From positions 1-64,000 of the forward strand of contig CALKRW010000063.1 in the NCBI GenBank assembly GCA_937989585.1: a stretch of 64,000 bases of DNA, written 5' to 3'. Below, piece by piece: positions 16,526-25,217 of the stretch. The DNA comes from an uncultured Porphyromonadaceae bacterium. GTDB taxonomy: Bacteria > Bacteroidota > Bacteroidia > Bacteroidales > Muribaculaceae. The notes below the pieces were generated by a model. The model made no database searches. It worked only from the letters and a program-made list of their open reading frames with translations, and was not told the DNA's origin. The position numbers and the translations under genes were made by a program. Position 1 is the first letter of the stretch. Each line of letters opens with the position of its first letter.

Positions 16526-18106
16526 ATGTCACAACTCACAGACGAAATAAAAAGGCGCCGTACTTTCGCCATCATCTCCCACCCTGACGCGGGCAAAACC
16601 ACACTGACCGAGAAACTCCTTCTGTTCGGCGGTGCGATTCACGTGGCCGGCGCCGTGAAATCCAACAAAATAAAGAAGACTGCCACATCCGACTGGATGG
16701 AGATCGAGAAGCAGCGCGGCATCTCCGTCGCCACCTCGGTCATGGGCTTCGAATACGACGGCTATAAAATCAACATCCTCGACACTCCGGGTCACCAGGA
16801 CTTCGCCGAGGACACATTCCGCACCCTTACGGCAGTCGACTCGGTTATCATCGTCGTCGACGTCGCCAAGGGTGTCGAGCAGCAGACAAGACGACTGATG
16901 GAGGTATGCCGAATGCGCGACACCCCTGTCATCATATTTGTGAACAAACTCGACCGCGAGGGACGCGACCCGTTCGACATCCTTGACGAACTCGAGCAGG
17001 AACTGAAAATCAATGTCCGTCCGCTTTCGTGGCCCATCAACATCGGTGCCAAGTTCAAGGGCGTCTACAACATCTACGAGCACTCGCTCGACCTATTCAC
17101 TCCTGACAAGCAGAAGGTCTCGGAACGTGTCGAGATCGATGACGTCAACGACCCGCGTATCGACGAGGCCGTAGGCGAGACCGACGCCGCGAAACTCCGC
17201 GAGGACCTCGAACTCATCGAGGGCGTCTATCCGGAATTCGACCGCGAGAAGTATCTTGCCGGCAAACTTGCTCCCGTGTTCTTCGGCTCGGCATTGAATA
17301 CCTTCGGCGTGAAGGAACTGCTCGACTGCTTTGTCGAGATAGCCCCTTCGCCTCGCCCTGTCGAGACTCCCGAACGGACCGTCCACCCCGAGGACGAGGA
17401 CTTCTCAGGCTTCGTCTTCAAGATTCACGCCAACATGGATCCCAACCACCGCTCGTGCATCGCCTTCGTGAAGATCTGCTCCGGCAAATTCGAGCGCAAC
17501 GCCGTCTACCAGCACATGCGTACCGGAAAGGCCCTGAAGTTCTCTTCGCCCACCGCCTTCATGGCCCAGAAGAAGAACATCGTAGATGAGGCATTCCCCG
17601 GCGACATCGTTGGCATTCCCGACACGGGCAACTTCAAGATCGGCGACACCATAACATCTGGTCCCATCATCCACTTCAAGGGCCTACCGAGTTTTTCGCC
17701 CGAGATGTTCAAGTACATCGAGAATACCGATCCCATGAAGTCGAAGCAACTCGAGAAAGGCATTCAGCAACTGATGGACGAGGGTGTCGCCCAACTTTTC
17801 GTCAACCAGTTCAACGGACGCAAGATTATCGGAACAGTAGGCCAACTTCAGTTCGAGGTCATACAGTACCGACTGCTTCACGAATACGGCGCTCAATGCC
17901 GCTGGGAGCCGCTGTCACTCTATAAGGCATGCTGGATAGAGAGCGATGACGCCGAGGCGCTCGAGGCCTTCAAGCGCCGCAAGCACCAGTACATGGCCCT
18001 CGACCGCGAAGGACGCGATGTTTTCCTCGCCGACTCCAACTACGTCCTTCAGATGGCCCAGAGCGACTTCCCCAAACTCAAATTCCACTTTTCGAGCGAA
18101 TTCTGA
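16526..18106 (+). CDS. prfC: Peptide chain release factor 3 (GTPase)
   Basis: RF3 uses GTP to remove RF1/RF2 from the ribosome after peptide release. The 526-residue protein has the translational GTPase motifs in order: ISHPDAGKTTLTEKLL (P-loop), a switch I around SDWMEIEKQRGISVATSV, DTPGHQDFAEDT (G3), NKLDREGRDP (G4), then domain II and an RF3 C-terminal domain. Length and the RF3-specific SDWMEIEKQRGIS segment separate it from EF-G and TypA. A hairpin terminator follows at 18128. Confidence 0.97.
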   Translation: MSQLTDEIKRRRTFAIISHPDAGKTTLTEKLLLFGGAIHVAGAVKSNKIKKTATSDWMEIEKQRGISVATSVMGFEYDGYKINILDTPGHQDFAEDTFRTLTAVDSVIIVVDVAKGVEQQTRRLMEVCRMRDTPVIIFVNKLDREGRDPFDILDELEQELKINVRPLSWPINIGAKFKGVYNIYEHSLDLFTPDKQKVSERVEIDDVNDPRIDEAVGETDAAKLREDLELIEGVYPEFDREKYLAGKLAPVFFGSALNTFGVKELLDCFVEIAPSPRPVETPERTVHPEDEDFSGFVFKIHANMDPNHRSCIAFVKICSGKFERNAVYQHMRTGKALKFSSPTAFMAQKKNIVDEAFPGDIVGIPDTGNFKIGDTITSGPIIHFKGLPSFSPEMFKYIENTDPMKSKQLEKGIQQLMDEGVAQLFVNQFNGRKIIGTVGQLQFEVIQYRLLHEYGAQCRWEPLSLYKACWIESDDAEALEAFKRRKHQYMALDREGRDVFLADSNYVLQMAQSDFPKLKFHFSSEF

Positions 18107-18127
18107 TCCCATTCCAACGCATATTCC

Positions 18128-18170
18128 ACAAAAGCAGGACGGCACCACCCCGCCCTGCTTTTGTCTTTAT
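18128..18170 (+). terminator. Intrinsic terminator of prfC
   Basis: ACAAAAGCAGGACGG, loop CACCACC, CCGCCCTGCTTTTGT (one mismatch), followed by a T-rich run. Confidence 0.85.
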
Positions 18171-18344
18171 CAGATACCTGAGTATCACACAACAATGTAA
18201 CGTTATCTTAATCGGGTTATCGGGACCAGGAGATGGCTATCACAATTTGCCATAGTTCGCTGAAATACAGATACCTGGATATAAAGCGCGAATACAGAAG
18301 AAAATATTAAAGTTAAAAAACAGCAAAATCTCAAGCATAATGGA

Positions 18345-18352
18345 TAACTTTG
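18345..18352 (+). promoter_or_regulatory. -7 box of the lrgAB promoter
   Basis: TAACTTTG fits TAnnTTTG and lies 25 bases before the lrgA ATG at 18377. This is why the upstream in-frame codon at 18350 is not the start: it lies inside the promoter. Confidence 0.6.
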
Positions 18353-18376
18353 CGGCGAAAAATAGGTTTCCACATT

Positions 18377-18751
18377 ATGATAAAACAATTCGGCATTTTG
18401 CTTGCATTTCTTGCAGCCGGCGAACTAATGGTACGATTCACCGGCATCCCTGTCCCTTCAAGCATTATCGGTATGGTGCTGTTGTGCGCCTCGCTCAAAC
18501 TGGGTATTGTGAAACTAAAATGGGTAGAAAAACTGTCAAGTTTCCTTGTGCATAATCTCGGCTTCTTTTTTGTACCTGCCGGTATCGGTCTCATGAACTG
18601 TCTCGGACTTGTTGCCGACCAGTTGGTTCCCATTGTCTGCGCATCTGTAATAAGCACAATAATAATCATTGCAGTCACAGGGTGGGTTCATCAGTTCACA
18701 CGCTCTGCATCTGCCAAGGTGGCTCATAAAATCGCGAAGGAGGCTGAATAA
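18377..18751 (+). CDS. lrgA: CidA/LrgA family holin-like membrane protein
   Basis: The 124-residue protein has four predicted membrane helices, with the family's GIPVPSSIIGMVLL segment near the N-terminus and a basic C-terminal tail. LrgA/CidA proteins resemble holins and, with LrgB, affect murein hydrolase export or act in small-metabolite (for example pyruvate) transport. The ATG at 18377 is chosen because the -7 box overlaps the longer frame. Its stop overlaps the start of lrgB by one base. Confidence 0.9.
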   Translation: MIKQFGILLAFLAAGELMVRFTGIPVPSSIIGMVLLCASLKLGIVKLKWVEKLSSFLVHNLGFFFVPAGIGLMNCLGLVADQLVPIVCASVISTIIIIAVTGWVHQFTRSASAKVAHKIAKEAE

Positions 18752-19449
18752 TGGATTTCTTACAGAATAAATTTTTTCTCTTAGCCCTCACTTTCGGCTT
18801 CTATCTATTGGCACAGTCCCTTCAGCGGCGCACCGGCATCAAGTTGTTCAATCCTATTCTGATTGCCATTGCCGGAATGATTTCTTTTCTAATGCTATGC
18901 GATATTGACTATGACACCTACAAGCAAGGGGGCGATTACATTGACTTCTGGCTCAAGCCAGCAGTTGTGGCCCTGGGTGTTCCTCTCTACAAGCAACTCT
19001 CGGCAATAAAACGGCAGATTCTTCCGCTTCTACTGTCCGAACTTGCCGGCTGTGTGGCAGGAGTGGTGAGCGTGGTGCTTCTTGCCGAGATGTTCGGCGC
19101 CTCACGCCAGATAGTGATATCTCTTGCTCCCAAGGCTGTCACGACGCCTATAGCGATGGAAATATCAAGTGCCATGGGAGGAATTGCACCCCTGACAGCG
19201 GCTGTGGTCGTAGCCACCGGTATTTTTGGCGGCATGGCAGGGTTCAGAATCGTAAAGATGAGCCATATTCATTCGCCTATTGCGGAAGGATTATCAATCG
19301 GAACGGCTGCTCATGCTGTCGGCACTTCCGCCGCCATGGAACGCAGCGAGCGCTATGGAGCATTCTCATCCATCGGCCTGACGCTCAACGGTCTCTTCAC
19401 GGCTCTTCTGGCTCCTATGATTTTGGAACTTCTCGGATATTCAGTGTAG
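18751..19449 (+). CDS. lrgB: LrgB family membrane protein
   Basis: The 232-residue, multi-pass membrane protein has the LrgB signature: NPILIAI near the N-terminus, a LAPKAVTTPIAMEIS segment, and HAVGTSAAME near the end. It is the partner of LrgA and is translationally coupled to it. The pair is thought to control autolysis or export across the inner membrane; which role applies here cannot be told from sequence. Confidence 0.92.
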   Translation: MDFLQNKFFLLALTFGFYLLAQSLQRRTGIKLFNPILIAIAGMISFLMLCDIDYDTYKQGGDYIDFWLKPAVVALGVPLYKQLSAIKRQILPLLLSELAGCVAGVVSVVLLAEMFGASRQIVISLAPKAVTTPIAMEISSAMGGIAPLTAAVVVATGIFGGMAGFRIVKMSHIHSPIAEGLSIGTAAHAVGTSAAMERSERYGAFSSIGLTLNGLFTALLAPMILELLGYSV

Positions 19450-19527
19450 AAGGCTGCCAAGATAACCACATATGAAATAACTAAATAACTAAATATGAAA
19501 GTAGGAGACGACGAAAAACGTTTAAAG

Positions 19528-19559
19528 TTTGGACTTGTAGGAAATATATACTAAATTTG
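19528..19559 (+). promoter_or_regulatory. Promoter of the unknown membrane/Sel1 gene pair
   Basis: TTTG (19528-19531), 20 bases, TAAATTTG (19552-19559), the full Bacteroidota primary-sigma promoter, 19 bases before the ATG at 19579. Confidence 0.75.
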
Positions 19560-19578
19560 CTACAAATTTAACATTTGC

Positions 19579-20505
19579 ATGAAGGAAAAAGAGATGCGGG
19601 AATGTTTCGGCGAATCAGGGTTGCAGCAGGAGGATTTAGAGGACTTTATAGTGAATCCCGGGGCCCATGCCGATGCTGACGCCGAGCAAGAAATAGTGAC
19701 AACGGTTGAACGTCAAGGTTACAATCCGGAGTTGTCGCGCGATGCCCTCTTCAGAAAATATTATCTTATGGTGTCCGAAGGGCCTGGCAAGGACTGGAGT
19801 CCCTCGCGGCGCACGGCGTTCGCCTTGCAGACAATGAACCGCGTGGGCGTAATCGATTGGCCGAGCAAAATATCGTCGGCCAGCAGTTCCGAGATATCTA
19901 AGCGTCCTGAAGACTCCGAGAGTCTTGAAAGCGTTGCCTACGATGCTCCCCTCAGAGTGGAGGCACCTGCGGAGCAGGATTATACCAAAGAACTTTTCGG
20001 CTATAGGCGCCTCAGCCGTGATGAAATCAAGGACAACCTGATTGTTGTCGCCGGCGTAGCCGGATTGGTACTTATAGCAGCAGCCGGTGTCGGCGTGGGG
20101 GTGGCGACGGGTAGCCCCGCTGTTGGTGCGGGTATAGGCGCGACATCAGTTGCCGCCTTCTGCGCTGTGGCTTCGCGTCTGGCCTCACGGTGGCACACAC
20201 GTTTTACCCGCAAGTATCTGCTTGTGCGGCTTCTGGTGTGCCTGACGCAACTTTTCAGCGGCACTGCCTGGTTGTCGGCAAAGGAAACATGGAAGGCCAT
20301 ATGCTCGATGACAGGTGAGGTGATTCCGGCCGCTCCGTTCGGTCTTTGTCTTTTCGGCCTCATGACGTTTACTGCTCTGGCTTCGCACATCAAACTCTGT
20401 CGCACTGACAATCCCCGCACCGCAAAATCGCTCGGATGGCTCGAGGCTCAGGCAACTGTCTTCGCCTTGGGCGCTTTGCTATTCATTGCCGTAAACAAAC
20501 CCTAA
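19579..20505 (+). CDS. Uncharacterised membrane protein
   Basis: I do not recognise a family. The 308-residue product has an acidic N-terminal half without membrane segments (about 1-150; a possible helical region with PELSRDALFRKYYLMVSEG), then a Gly/Ala/Val-rich hydrophobic stretch that is probably a pair of membrane helices (about 155-200), and two further hydrophobic helices near the C-terminus. It has a strong own promoter and is followed one base later by a Sel1-type gene, so the two probably form a unit. Codon use is like the core genes. Confidence 0.7.
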   Translation: MKEKEMRECFGESGLQQEDLEDFIVNPGAHADADAEQEIVTTVERQGYNPELSRDALFRKYYLMVSEGPGKDWSPSRRTAFALQTMNRVGVIDWPSKISSASSSEISKRPEDSESLESVAYDAPLRVEAPAEQDYTKELFGYRRLSRDEIKDNLIVVAGVAGLVLIAAAGVGVGVATGSPAVGAGIGATSVAAFCAVASRLASRWHTRFTRKYLLVRLLVCLTQLFSGTAWLSAKETWKAICSMTGEVIPAAPFGLCLFGLMTFTALASHIKLCRTDNPRTAKSLGWLEAQATVFALGALLFIAVNKP

Positions 20506-20506
20506 C

Positions 20507-21247
20507 ATGTGGTGGATTCTTACTATATTAATAAGTTTCACAGGAATATTTTTCCTTAAAAATGGCAGCGCCGACAGCGAAAAGGCCCGCAAAGCCATAA
20601 GTCAATCAGTGCAGTGCTGTCCGAGAACTGCTTTTTCTGTAGAAAAATTCCGCGACACTGTGGTTCGAAAAGGTTTGCTTATGGGTCTATTTATGATAGT
20701 GACACCACGCAAAAGGAAGGAACGTCCTCTGCCCGCTCCAGAAACTCCGGAGTATATTGCCCAGGATGAAATTCTTTATCTGCTTGAAGAGGCAAAGTCA
20801 AATCGGGAGTCCCCGCTACACTGGCCCATGATTTACGCCGACGCCTATCGAAATGCGAGCCATACGGTTTCGGAGGTATGGGAGGAATTTTTGCAAGGTG
20901 TCTTCATATACGCCCACCGCCACAATCCGGCGCAGGCATTGGCACCTCTTCAAAAAGCGGTAGATTGTGGTTTTTTCCCGGCTTACGCCATATTGGGAGA
21001 CCTTTATGCCGAATACGGCGACACTAAGCGAGCCATAGCCATCGTGCGTCCGGCATCGGAGGCGAATTATGCCCCCGCTGTACACCAGCACGCCTACTAC
21101 ATATATCTTGAAAGCCTCGGCAAAATGTTTCAGCACCGGCGTGTGGGTGCCTATCGCTCGCTCTTTTGTCAAAGTGCCCGGATGGGCTACCAACCGTCGC
21201 GTTTCGTTGCAGAGGCCAATGGCTGGCTATCAACTTCTTCTTGCTGA
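20507..21247 (+). CDS. Membrane-anchored protein with Sel1-like repeats
   Basis: The 246-residue product opens with one hydrophobic helix (WWILTILISFTGIFFL) and then is soluble. The C-terminal half has Sel1/TPR-like helical repeats (ALAPLQKAVDCGFFPAYAILG, then DTKRAIAIVRPASEANYAPA), which usually mediate protein contacts. It starts one base after the stop of the preceding membrane protein gene, suggesting the two proteins work together. Role unknown. Confidence 0.68.
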   Translation: MWWILTILISFTGIFFLKNGSADSEKARKAISQSVQCCPRTAFSVEKFRDTVVRKGLLMGLFMIVTPRKRKERPLPAPETPEYIAQDEILYLLEEAKSNRESPLHWPMIYADAYRNASHTVSEVWEEFLQGVFIYAHRHNPAQALAPLQKAVDCGFFPAYAILGDLYAEYGDTKRAIAIVRPASEANYAPAVHQHAYYIYLESLGKMFQHRRVGAYRSLFCQSARMGYQPSRFVAEANGWLSTSSC

Positions 21248-21382
21248 GGAGCATGGAGAAAAAATATACAATTATAGCATCCATATAAATATTAGAGTAA
21301 CTTTTACATAAAGTATCATAAAGACTTGTAACAACATACGAAAAACACGGTGAACAGACTTTCGCCGAATAAATGTCCTGAT

Positions 21383-22597
21383 ATGATAAGGAATTTGATA
21401 TTTGATTTTGGCAAGGTACTTGTCGATTATGATTATTTTGTCATTCTTGACAGGATATTTGCCACGCACAAGCAGGCGGATGATTTCCTTCACCGTTTTT
21501 TGGCGGAAAAGTGGAACGAACGTCTCGATTGTGAAGAAAGTCCTTTCGAGGAGATAATCCACAATATGCAACAGGCAATGCCGCAATACTCTGAAGAGAT
21601 ACAGCAGTTCGGCGAAAGATATACCGAATTTGTACTTGGCGAGGTAAAAGGCATGCGGTCGTTGCTTGTCAGACTAAAATCGGAAGGATACAAACTATAC
21701 GGTCTCACCAACTGGTGCAGTCGGGTACATGTCACGATGAAGCAGTATCCTATATTCCAGTTACTTGACGGAAGAATAATATCATCGGAAGAGCATGTCA
21801 TTAAACCATCAAGGGCCATTTACGACCTTCTTTGCCGTAAATTCGGCCTAAAGGCGGATGAATGTGTATTTACTGATGACACTCTTGTGAATGTCGAGAG
21901 CGCCCGTGATTTTGGCATGCACGCCATCCACTTTGAGAATGCGCAGCAATATGAGACGGAACTGGAGAAGATTATTTCAACTGTGGGAGGATGCCGTGAC
22001 GAGGGATACATAATGAACGAACAGGACAAATGCATGGCCGGTGAGATTTACGACTGTCACAGTCCCGTGTTCCTCGAAAGAAAGACCCGTGCCACAGACT
22101 GGATGCAACGCTACAACTCGATTCCCTATGCCGAACGTTCAAAGCGGTATGACATGATACGCGAATTGTTCGGGAGCGTAGGCACGAATGTGTCCGTGGG
22201 TGACGGCACTATAATCGGTTTCGGCGACAACATTCATGTCGGCAATAATGTCAGCATCAACTATCGCTGCATACTGAACGACTGCAACTCAATAGTAATC
22301 GGCAATGATGTGCTTATCGCTCCGGGAGTGCAGATGAACACGGCCTCCCACCCGACGCGGCTCTCCGAACGCCTGACACCAGACTGGAATCAGGTTTCGG
22401 GCGAATACCGCTGGCGCACTTTCGCAAAACCTATTATTGTCGGTGACGGCTGCTGGATCGGAGCCAACGCCACTATTATCGGCGGCGTAACGATCGGCGA
22501 CGGGGCTGTCGTTGCGGCCGGAGCCGTAGTAACTAAAGATGTAGAACCGAATACAATGGTTGGAGGAGTCCCTGCGAGAAAAATTAAGAATTTATGA
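21383..22597 (+). CDS. Fusion of HAD-like hydrolase and maltose/galactoside O-acetyltransferase
   Basis: From the ATG at 21383 the 404-residue protein has two full domains. The first (about 1-195) is a HAD-superfamily hydrolase of the haloacid-dehalogenase/epoxide-hydrolase-N type: LIFDFGKVLVDYD (motif I with FDFG; the second Asp of DxD is replaced by Gly), LTNWC (motif II), HVIKPSRAIYDLL (Lys of motif III) and VFTDDTLVNVESA (motif IV). The second (about 210-404) is a left-handed beta-helix acetyltransferase of the maltose acetyltransferase (Maa/LacA) type, with MAGEIYDCHSP, hexapeptide repeats, the catalytic His in ASHPTR, and VGGVPARKIK at the end. Alone each is a common protein; the fusion is unusual. 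FDFGK rather than FDxD occurs in some HAD proteins, so activity of the first half is open. Confidence 0.85.
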   Translation: MIRNLIFDFGKVLVDYDYFVILDRIFATHKQADDFLHRFLAEKWNERLDCEESPFEEIIHNMQQAMPQYSEEIQQFGERYTEFVLGEVKGMRSLLVRLKSEGYKLYGLTNWCSRVHVTMKQYPIFQLLDGRIISSEEHVIKPSRAIYDLLCRKFGLKADECVFTDDTLVNVESARDFGMHAIHFENAQQYETELEKIISTVGGCRDEGYIMNEQDKCMAGEIYDCHSPVFLERKTRATDWMQRYNSIPYAERSKRYDMIRELFGSVGTNVSVGDGTIIGFGDNIHVGNNVSINYRCILNDCNSIVIGNDVLIAPGVQMNTASHPTRLSERLTPDWNQVSGEYRWRTFAKPIIVGDGCWIGANATIIGGVTIGDGAVVAAGAVVTKDVEPNTMVGGVPARKIKNL

Positions 22598-22653
22598 TCG
22601 CATTGCGATTGTTAAAGCACAGGATTGCAGAAATCAATTAACGTTCCAAAGGT

Positions 22654-24084
22654 TCAGTCGGACCAGGAGGTGGTTTCGGGGGCGATGGAGGGGATGGTGG
22701 AGGAGTGGTAGACGGGGTTGCGGCCGAGGCGGCGCTGGGACGTGTAGTCCTGCAGGCAGATGACGGCGTATTTGCCCAGTGGGACCAAGGCGGCTAGGTT
22801 GCAGATGGTCATAAGCGACATGGTTATGTCCGCGAAGCCCCAGACAAGGTCGAGGGGCATGACGGCGCCGACGTAGACTATCGCGACAACCATGAGTTTG
22901 TAGATGTTGATGATCGACTCGTTGTTACGGATGAAGCGGATGTTGGCCTCGCCGTAATAGTAGTTGGCTATTACACTGGTGAAGGTGAAGAAGAAGAGCG
23001 CTACAGTCACGAATATCGAGCCGAAGTGGTGCGTGTTTCCGAGAGTGGCGTCTATGGCGTTTTGAGTCAGTATGATTCCGTCACCGCCGCCGGTATATAT
23101 TCCGGAACACAGGATGATGAATGCCGTGGCGGAGCAGACCAGTAGCGTATCAGTATAAACACCAAGAGCCTGGACAAGACCCTGCTTGACAGGATGAGTA
23201 ACCGATGCCGTGGCCGCGGCATTGGGAGTTGAACCCTCGCCGGCCTCATTGCTGAAGAGACCGCGCTTGACGCCCATGATTATCGCCGTGCCAAGGGTTC
23301 CTCCGAGAACCTGATTGAAGCCGAAGGCGTTCTCAAAAATCAGTGCCATTACATCGACGAAGCGATGCAAGTTCATACATATTATTATAAGTGCGAGAAG
23401 AATGTATCCTACTGCCATGAACGGAACGACCCACTGAGAGAAACGGGATATGCTCTGCACGCCGCCCCAGATGATTACGAGTGTCAGCAGCGCAAGGAAA
23501 GCGGCTGTCGCATGACGCGGAATGTCGAATGAGTTGGAGAAAGCGTCAGCCATAGTGTTGGCCTGAACCGTGCAGAATGCAAATCCGAAAGTCAGGGTAA
23601 TGAGTATGGCGAAAGTCACCGCCCACCAATACTTATGCAGACCTTTCTGAATATAGTATGCCGGGCCTCCGATGAACGAGTCCTTGCCCTTGATCTTGAA
23701 CAACTGGGCAAGAGTCGATTCCACAAAGGCTGTTGCGGCGCCCAGAAGTGAAATCATCCACATCCAGAAAACCGCACCGGGACCACCAGCAGAAATGGCT
23801 ATTGCCACACCTGCAAGATTACCCGTGCCCACGCGGCTGGCAATGGACAAGGCAAACGCCTGGAAAGAACTTATCGAACCGTGTGCCGGCTCGTCGTTCT
23901 TGCGCGTGTCGTTGCTCTTTTTGCCCGAGGTCGCCAGCAGGCGGCACATCTCGCCAAAGAGACGGAACTGCACACCTCTGGTGCGGAATGTAAACCACAA
24001 GGCGGCAATCAGGAGAAGCGTGACCAGGACATAATCCGAAAGCACGCCGCTGACCGAGGCAACTATATTCTCGAGAGTCTCCAT
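22654..24084 (-). CDS. AGCS family sodium:alanine/glycine symporter
   Basis: About 476 residues with many membrane helices and the AGCS family motifs: a ASRVGTGNLAGVAIAI segment, GGPGAVFWMWM, and GLFSNEAGEGSTPNAAA. It imports small neutral amino acids with Na+. The ATG at 24084 is preferred over an upstream GTG at 24087; the surE stop overlaps at 24084-24086, so the two genes are coupled although their roles differ. Confidence 0.93.
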   Translation of the reverse strand: METLENIVASVSGVLSDYVLVTLLLIAALWFTFRTRGVQFRLFGEMCRLLATSGKKSNDTRKNDEPAHGSISSFQAFALSIASRVGTGNLAGVAIAISAGGPGAVFWMWMISLLGAATAFVESTLAQLFKIKGKDSFIGGPAYYIQKGLHKYWWAVTFAILITLTFGFAFCTVQANTMADAFSNSFDIPRHATAAFLALLTLVIIWGGVQSISRFSQWVVPFMAVGYILLALIIICMNLHRFVDVMALIFENAFGFNQVLGGTLGTAIIMGVKRGLFSNEAGEGSTPNAAATASVTHPVKQGLVQALGVYTDTLLVCSATAFIILCSGIYTGGGDGIILTQNAIDATLGNTHHFGSIFVTVALFFFTFTSVIANYYYGEANIRFIRNNESIINIYKLMVVAIVYVGAVMPLDLVWGFADITMSLMTICNLAALVPLGKYAVICLQDYTSQRRLGRNPVYHSSTIPSIAPETTSWSD

Positions 24085-24878
24085 CACATCTTATCAAATA
24101 ACGCACGCGTCGCATCCATAGGTGCGCCAAATGAAGTCTGGTCAGGAGTCACAGGCACAATCGATATATACCCACGGTTAAGATAATATTCATCGGTGTC
24201 CTTAGCCTCAGGCTCCTCATTGACGAATCGTCCGGTAAGCCAATAGAACGGATTGCCCGAAGGGTCGAGATAGCGCTCATATTCCTCCGACCAGTGACCG
24301 TGGGCGGCACGACAGACAACCGCACCCTTGGGTACTATTTTAGCAGGGATATTAACGTTCAGACCGGTGAAATCAGGGAAGGCCGAACGATTCTCAATAA
24401 CGGTTCTGGCAATCTCACGCACGAGCGGTGCCGACAATGCGAAATCGGCCTTGATAGAATGATGAAGAAGGGAGAAACCGACCGAAGGAATACCGACAGT
24501 GACGCCCTCGATAACAGCGCCCATCGTTCCGGAATAGGTAATGGCATTGCCGGAGTTCGAGCCATGATTCGTGCCGGAGAACAGAAAATCAGGCTTGCGG
24601 GTAACAATGGCGTGAAGACCAAGTTTCACACAATCGACAGGAGTACCGCTGACCGAGAACATCCGGCATCCGTCATATCCCGAATGCTCCTTTATACGCA
24701 AAGGCTTGTTTACGGACAAGGCGGAAGACTGACCGGACTGGGCCGAAACCGGAGCGACACAGATGACATCGCCGAACTCGGTGAGGATACGGACAAGGGA
24801 ATGGATTCCCGGAGCATCGATGCCGTCATCGTTTGTCACCATTATAAGAGGACGTATTTTAGATTCCATAAGATTCAT
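24084..24878 (-). CDS. surE: 5'/3'-nucleotidase SurE
   Basis: The 264-residue protein dephosphorylates nucleoside monophosphates and is a survival protein. Family motifs are clear: VTNDDGIDAPGI (metal-binding Asp pair), APVSAQSGQSSALS, SGTPVDCVKLGL, and SGTNHGSNSGNAITYSGTMGA. Length is normal. It is the first gene of a leftward pair with the AGCS symporter. The start could be one of two ATGs (24878 or 24869), with only small effect. Confidence 0.95.
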   Translation of the reverse strand: MNLMESKIRPLIMVTNDDGIDAPGIHSLVRILTEFGDVICVAPVSAQSGQSSALSVNKPLRIKEHSGYDGCRMFSVSGTPVDCVKLGLHAIVTRKPDFLFSGTNHGSNSGNAITYSGTMGAVIEGVTVGIPSVGFSLLHHSIKADFALSAPLVREIARTVIENRSAFPDFTGLNVNIPAKIVPKGAVVCRAAHGHWSEEYERYLDPSGNPFYWLTGRFVNEEPEAKDTDEYYLNRGYISIVPVTPDQTSFGAPMDATRALFDKM

Positions 24879-25015
24879 TGTTAAAAAGTATTACAAAAAA
24901 GTTGGCGGCACTTGCACCGCCGAAAAAGCATATCCGGATTGATAACAAAATTCAGACATTAATCCGCAATGCAAATTTAAGCATTTTTCTTAATAAAAGT
25001 AAAAAAGGAGGCAGG

Positions 25016-25066
25016 TTATCTACATCTGACAGAGAGTTTTCTACATTGTGGAACATTTGTGGAACA
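25016..25066. other. Cluster of DnaA-box-like sites; candidate replication origin or DnaA-regulated promoter
   Basis: Four 9-mers close to the DnaA box (TTATCnACA) lie within 51 bases: TTATCTACA at 25016 (perfect), TTTTCTACA at 25037, and TGTGGAACA at 25047 and 25058 on the other strand, the last two spaced exactly 11 bp, about one helical turn. The region is AT-rich and lies between surE and parAB, and parAB often sits near oriC. It abuts the parA promoter. Confidence 0.5.
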
Positions 25067-25070
25067 TTTT

Positions 25071-25102
25071 TTTGATTGTTTGCGCCATTTTTGTTTCCTT
25101 TG
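25071..25102 (+). promoter_or_regulatory. Candidate parAB promoter
   Basis: TTTG (25071-25074), 20 bases, TTCCTTTG (25095-25102), one mismatch to TAnnTTTG. The leader to the parA ATG is about 110 nt. Confidence 0.5.
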
Positions 25103-25217
25103 CATTACCAAATACGTTCAAGCGCATCCTTCGCTCCGAAAAGGCGACAGATGCAAATGTCAACTGACGTAATAATCAATTTATCTCTCCCTGCCTAAGA
25201 ACTCAATTATTTTTTCT

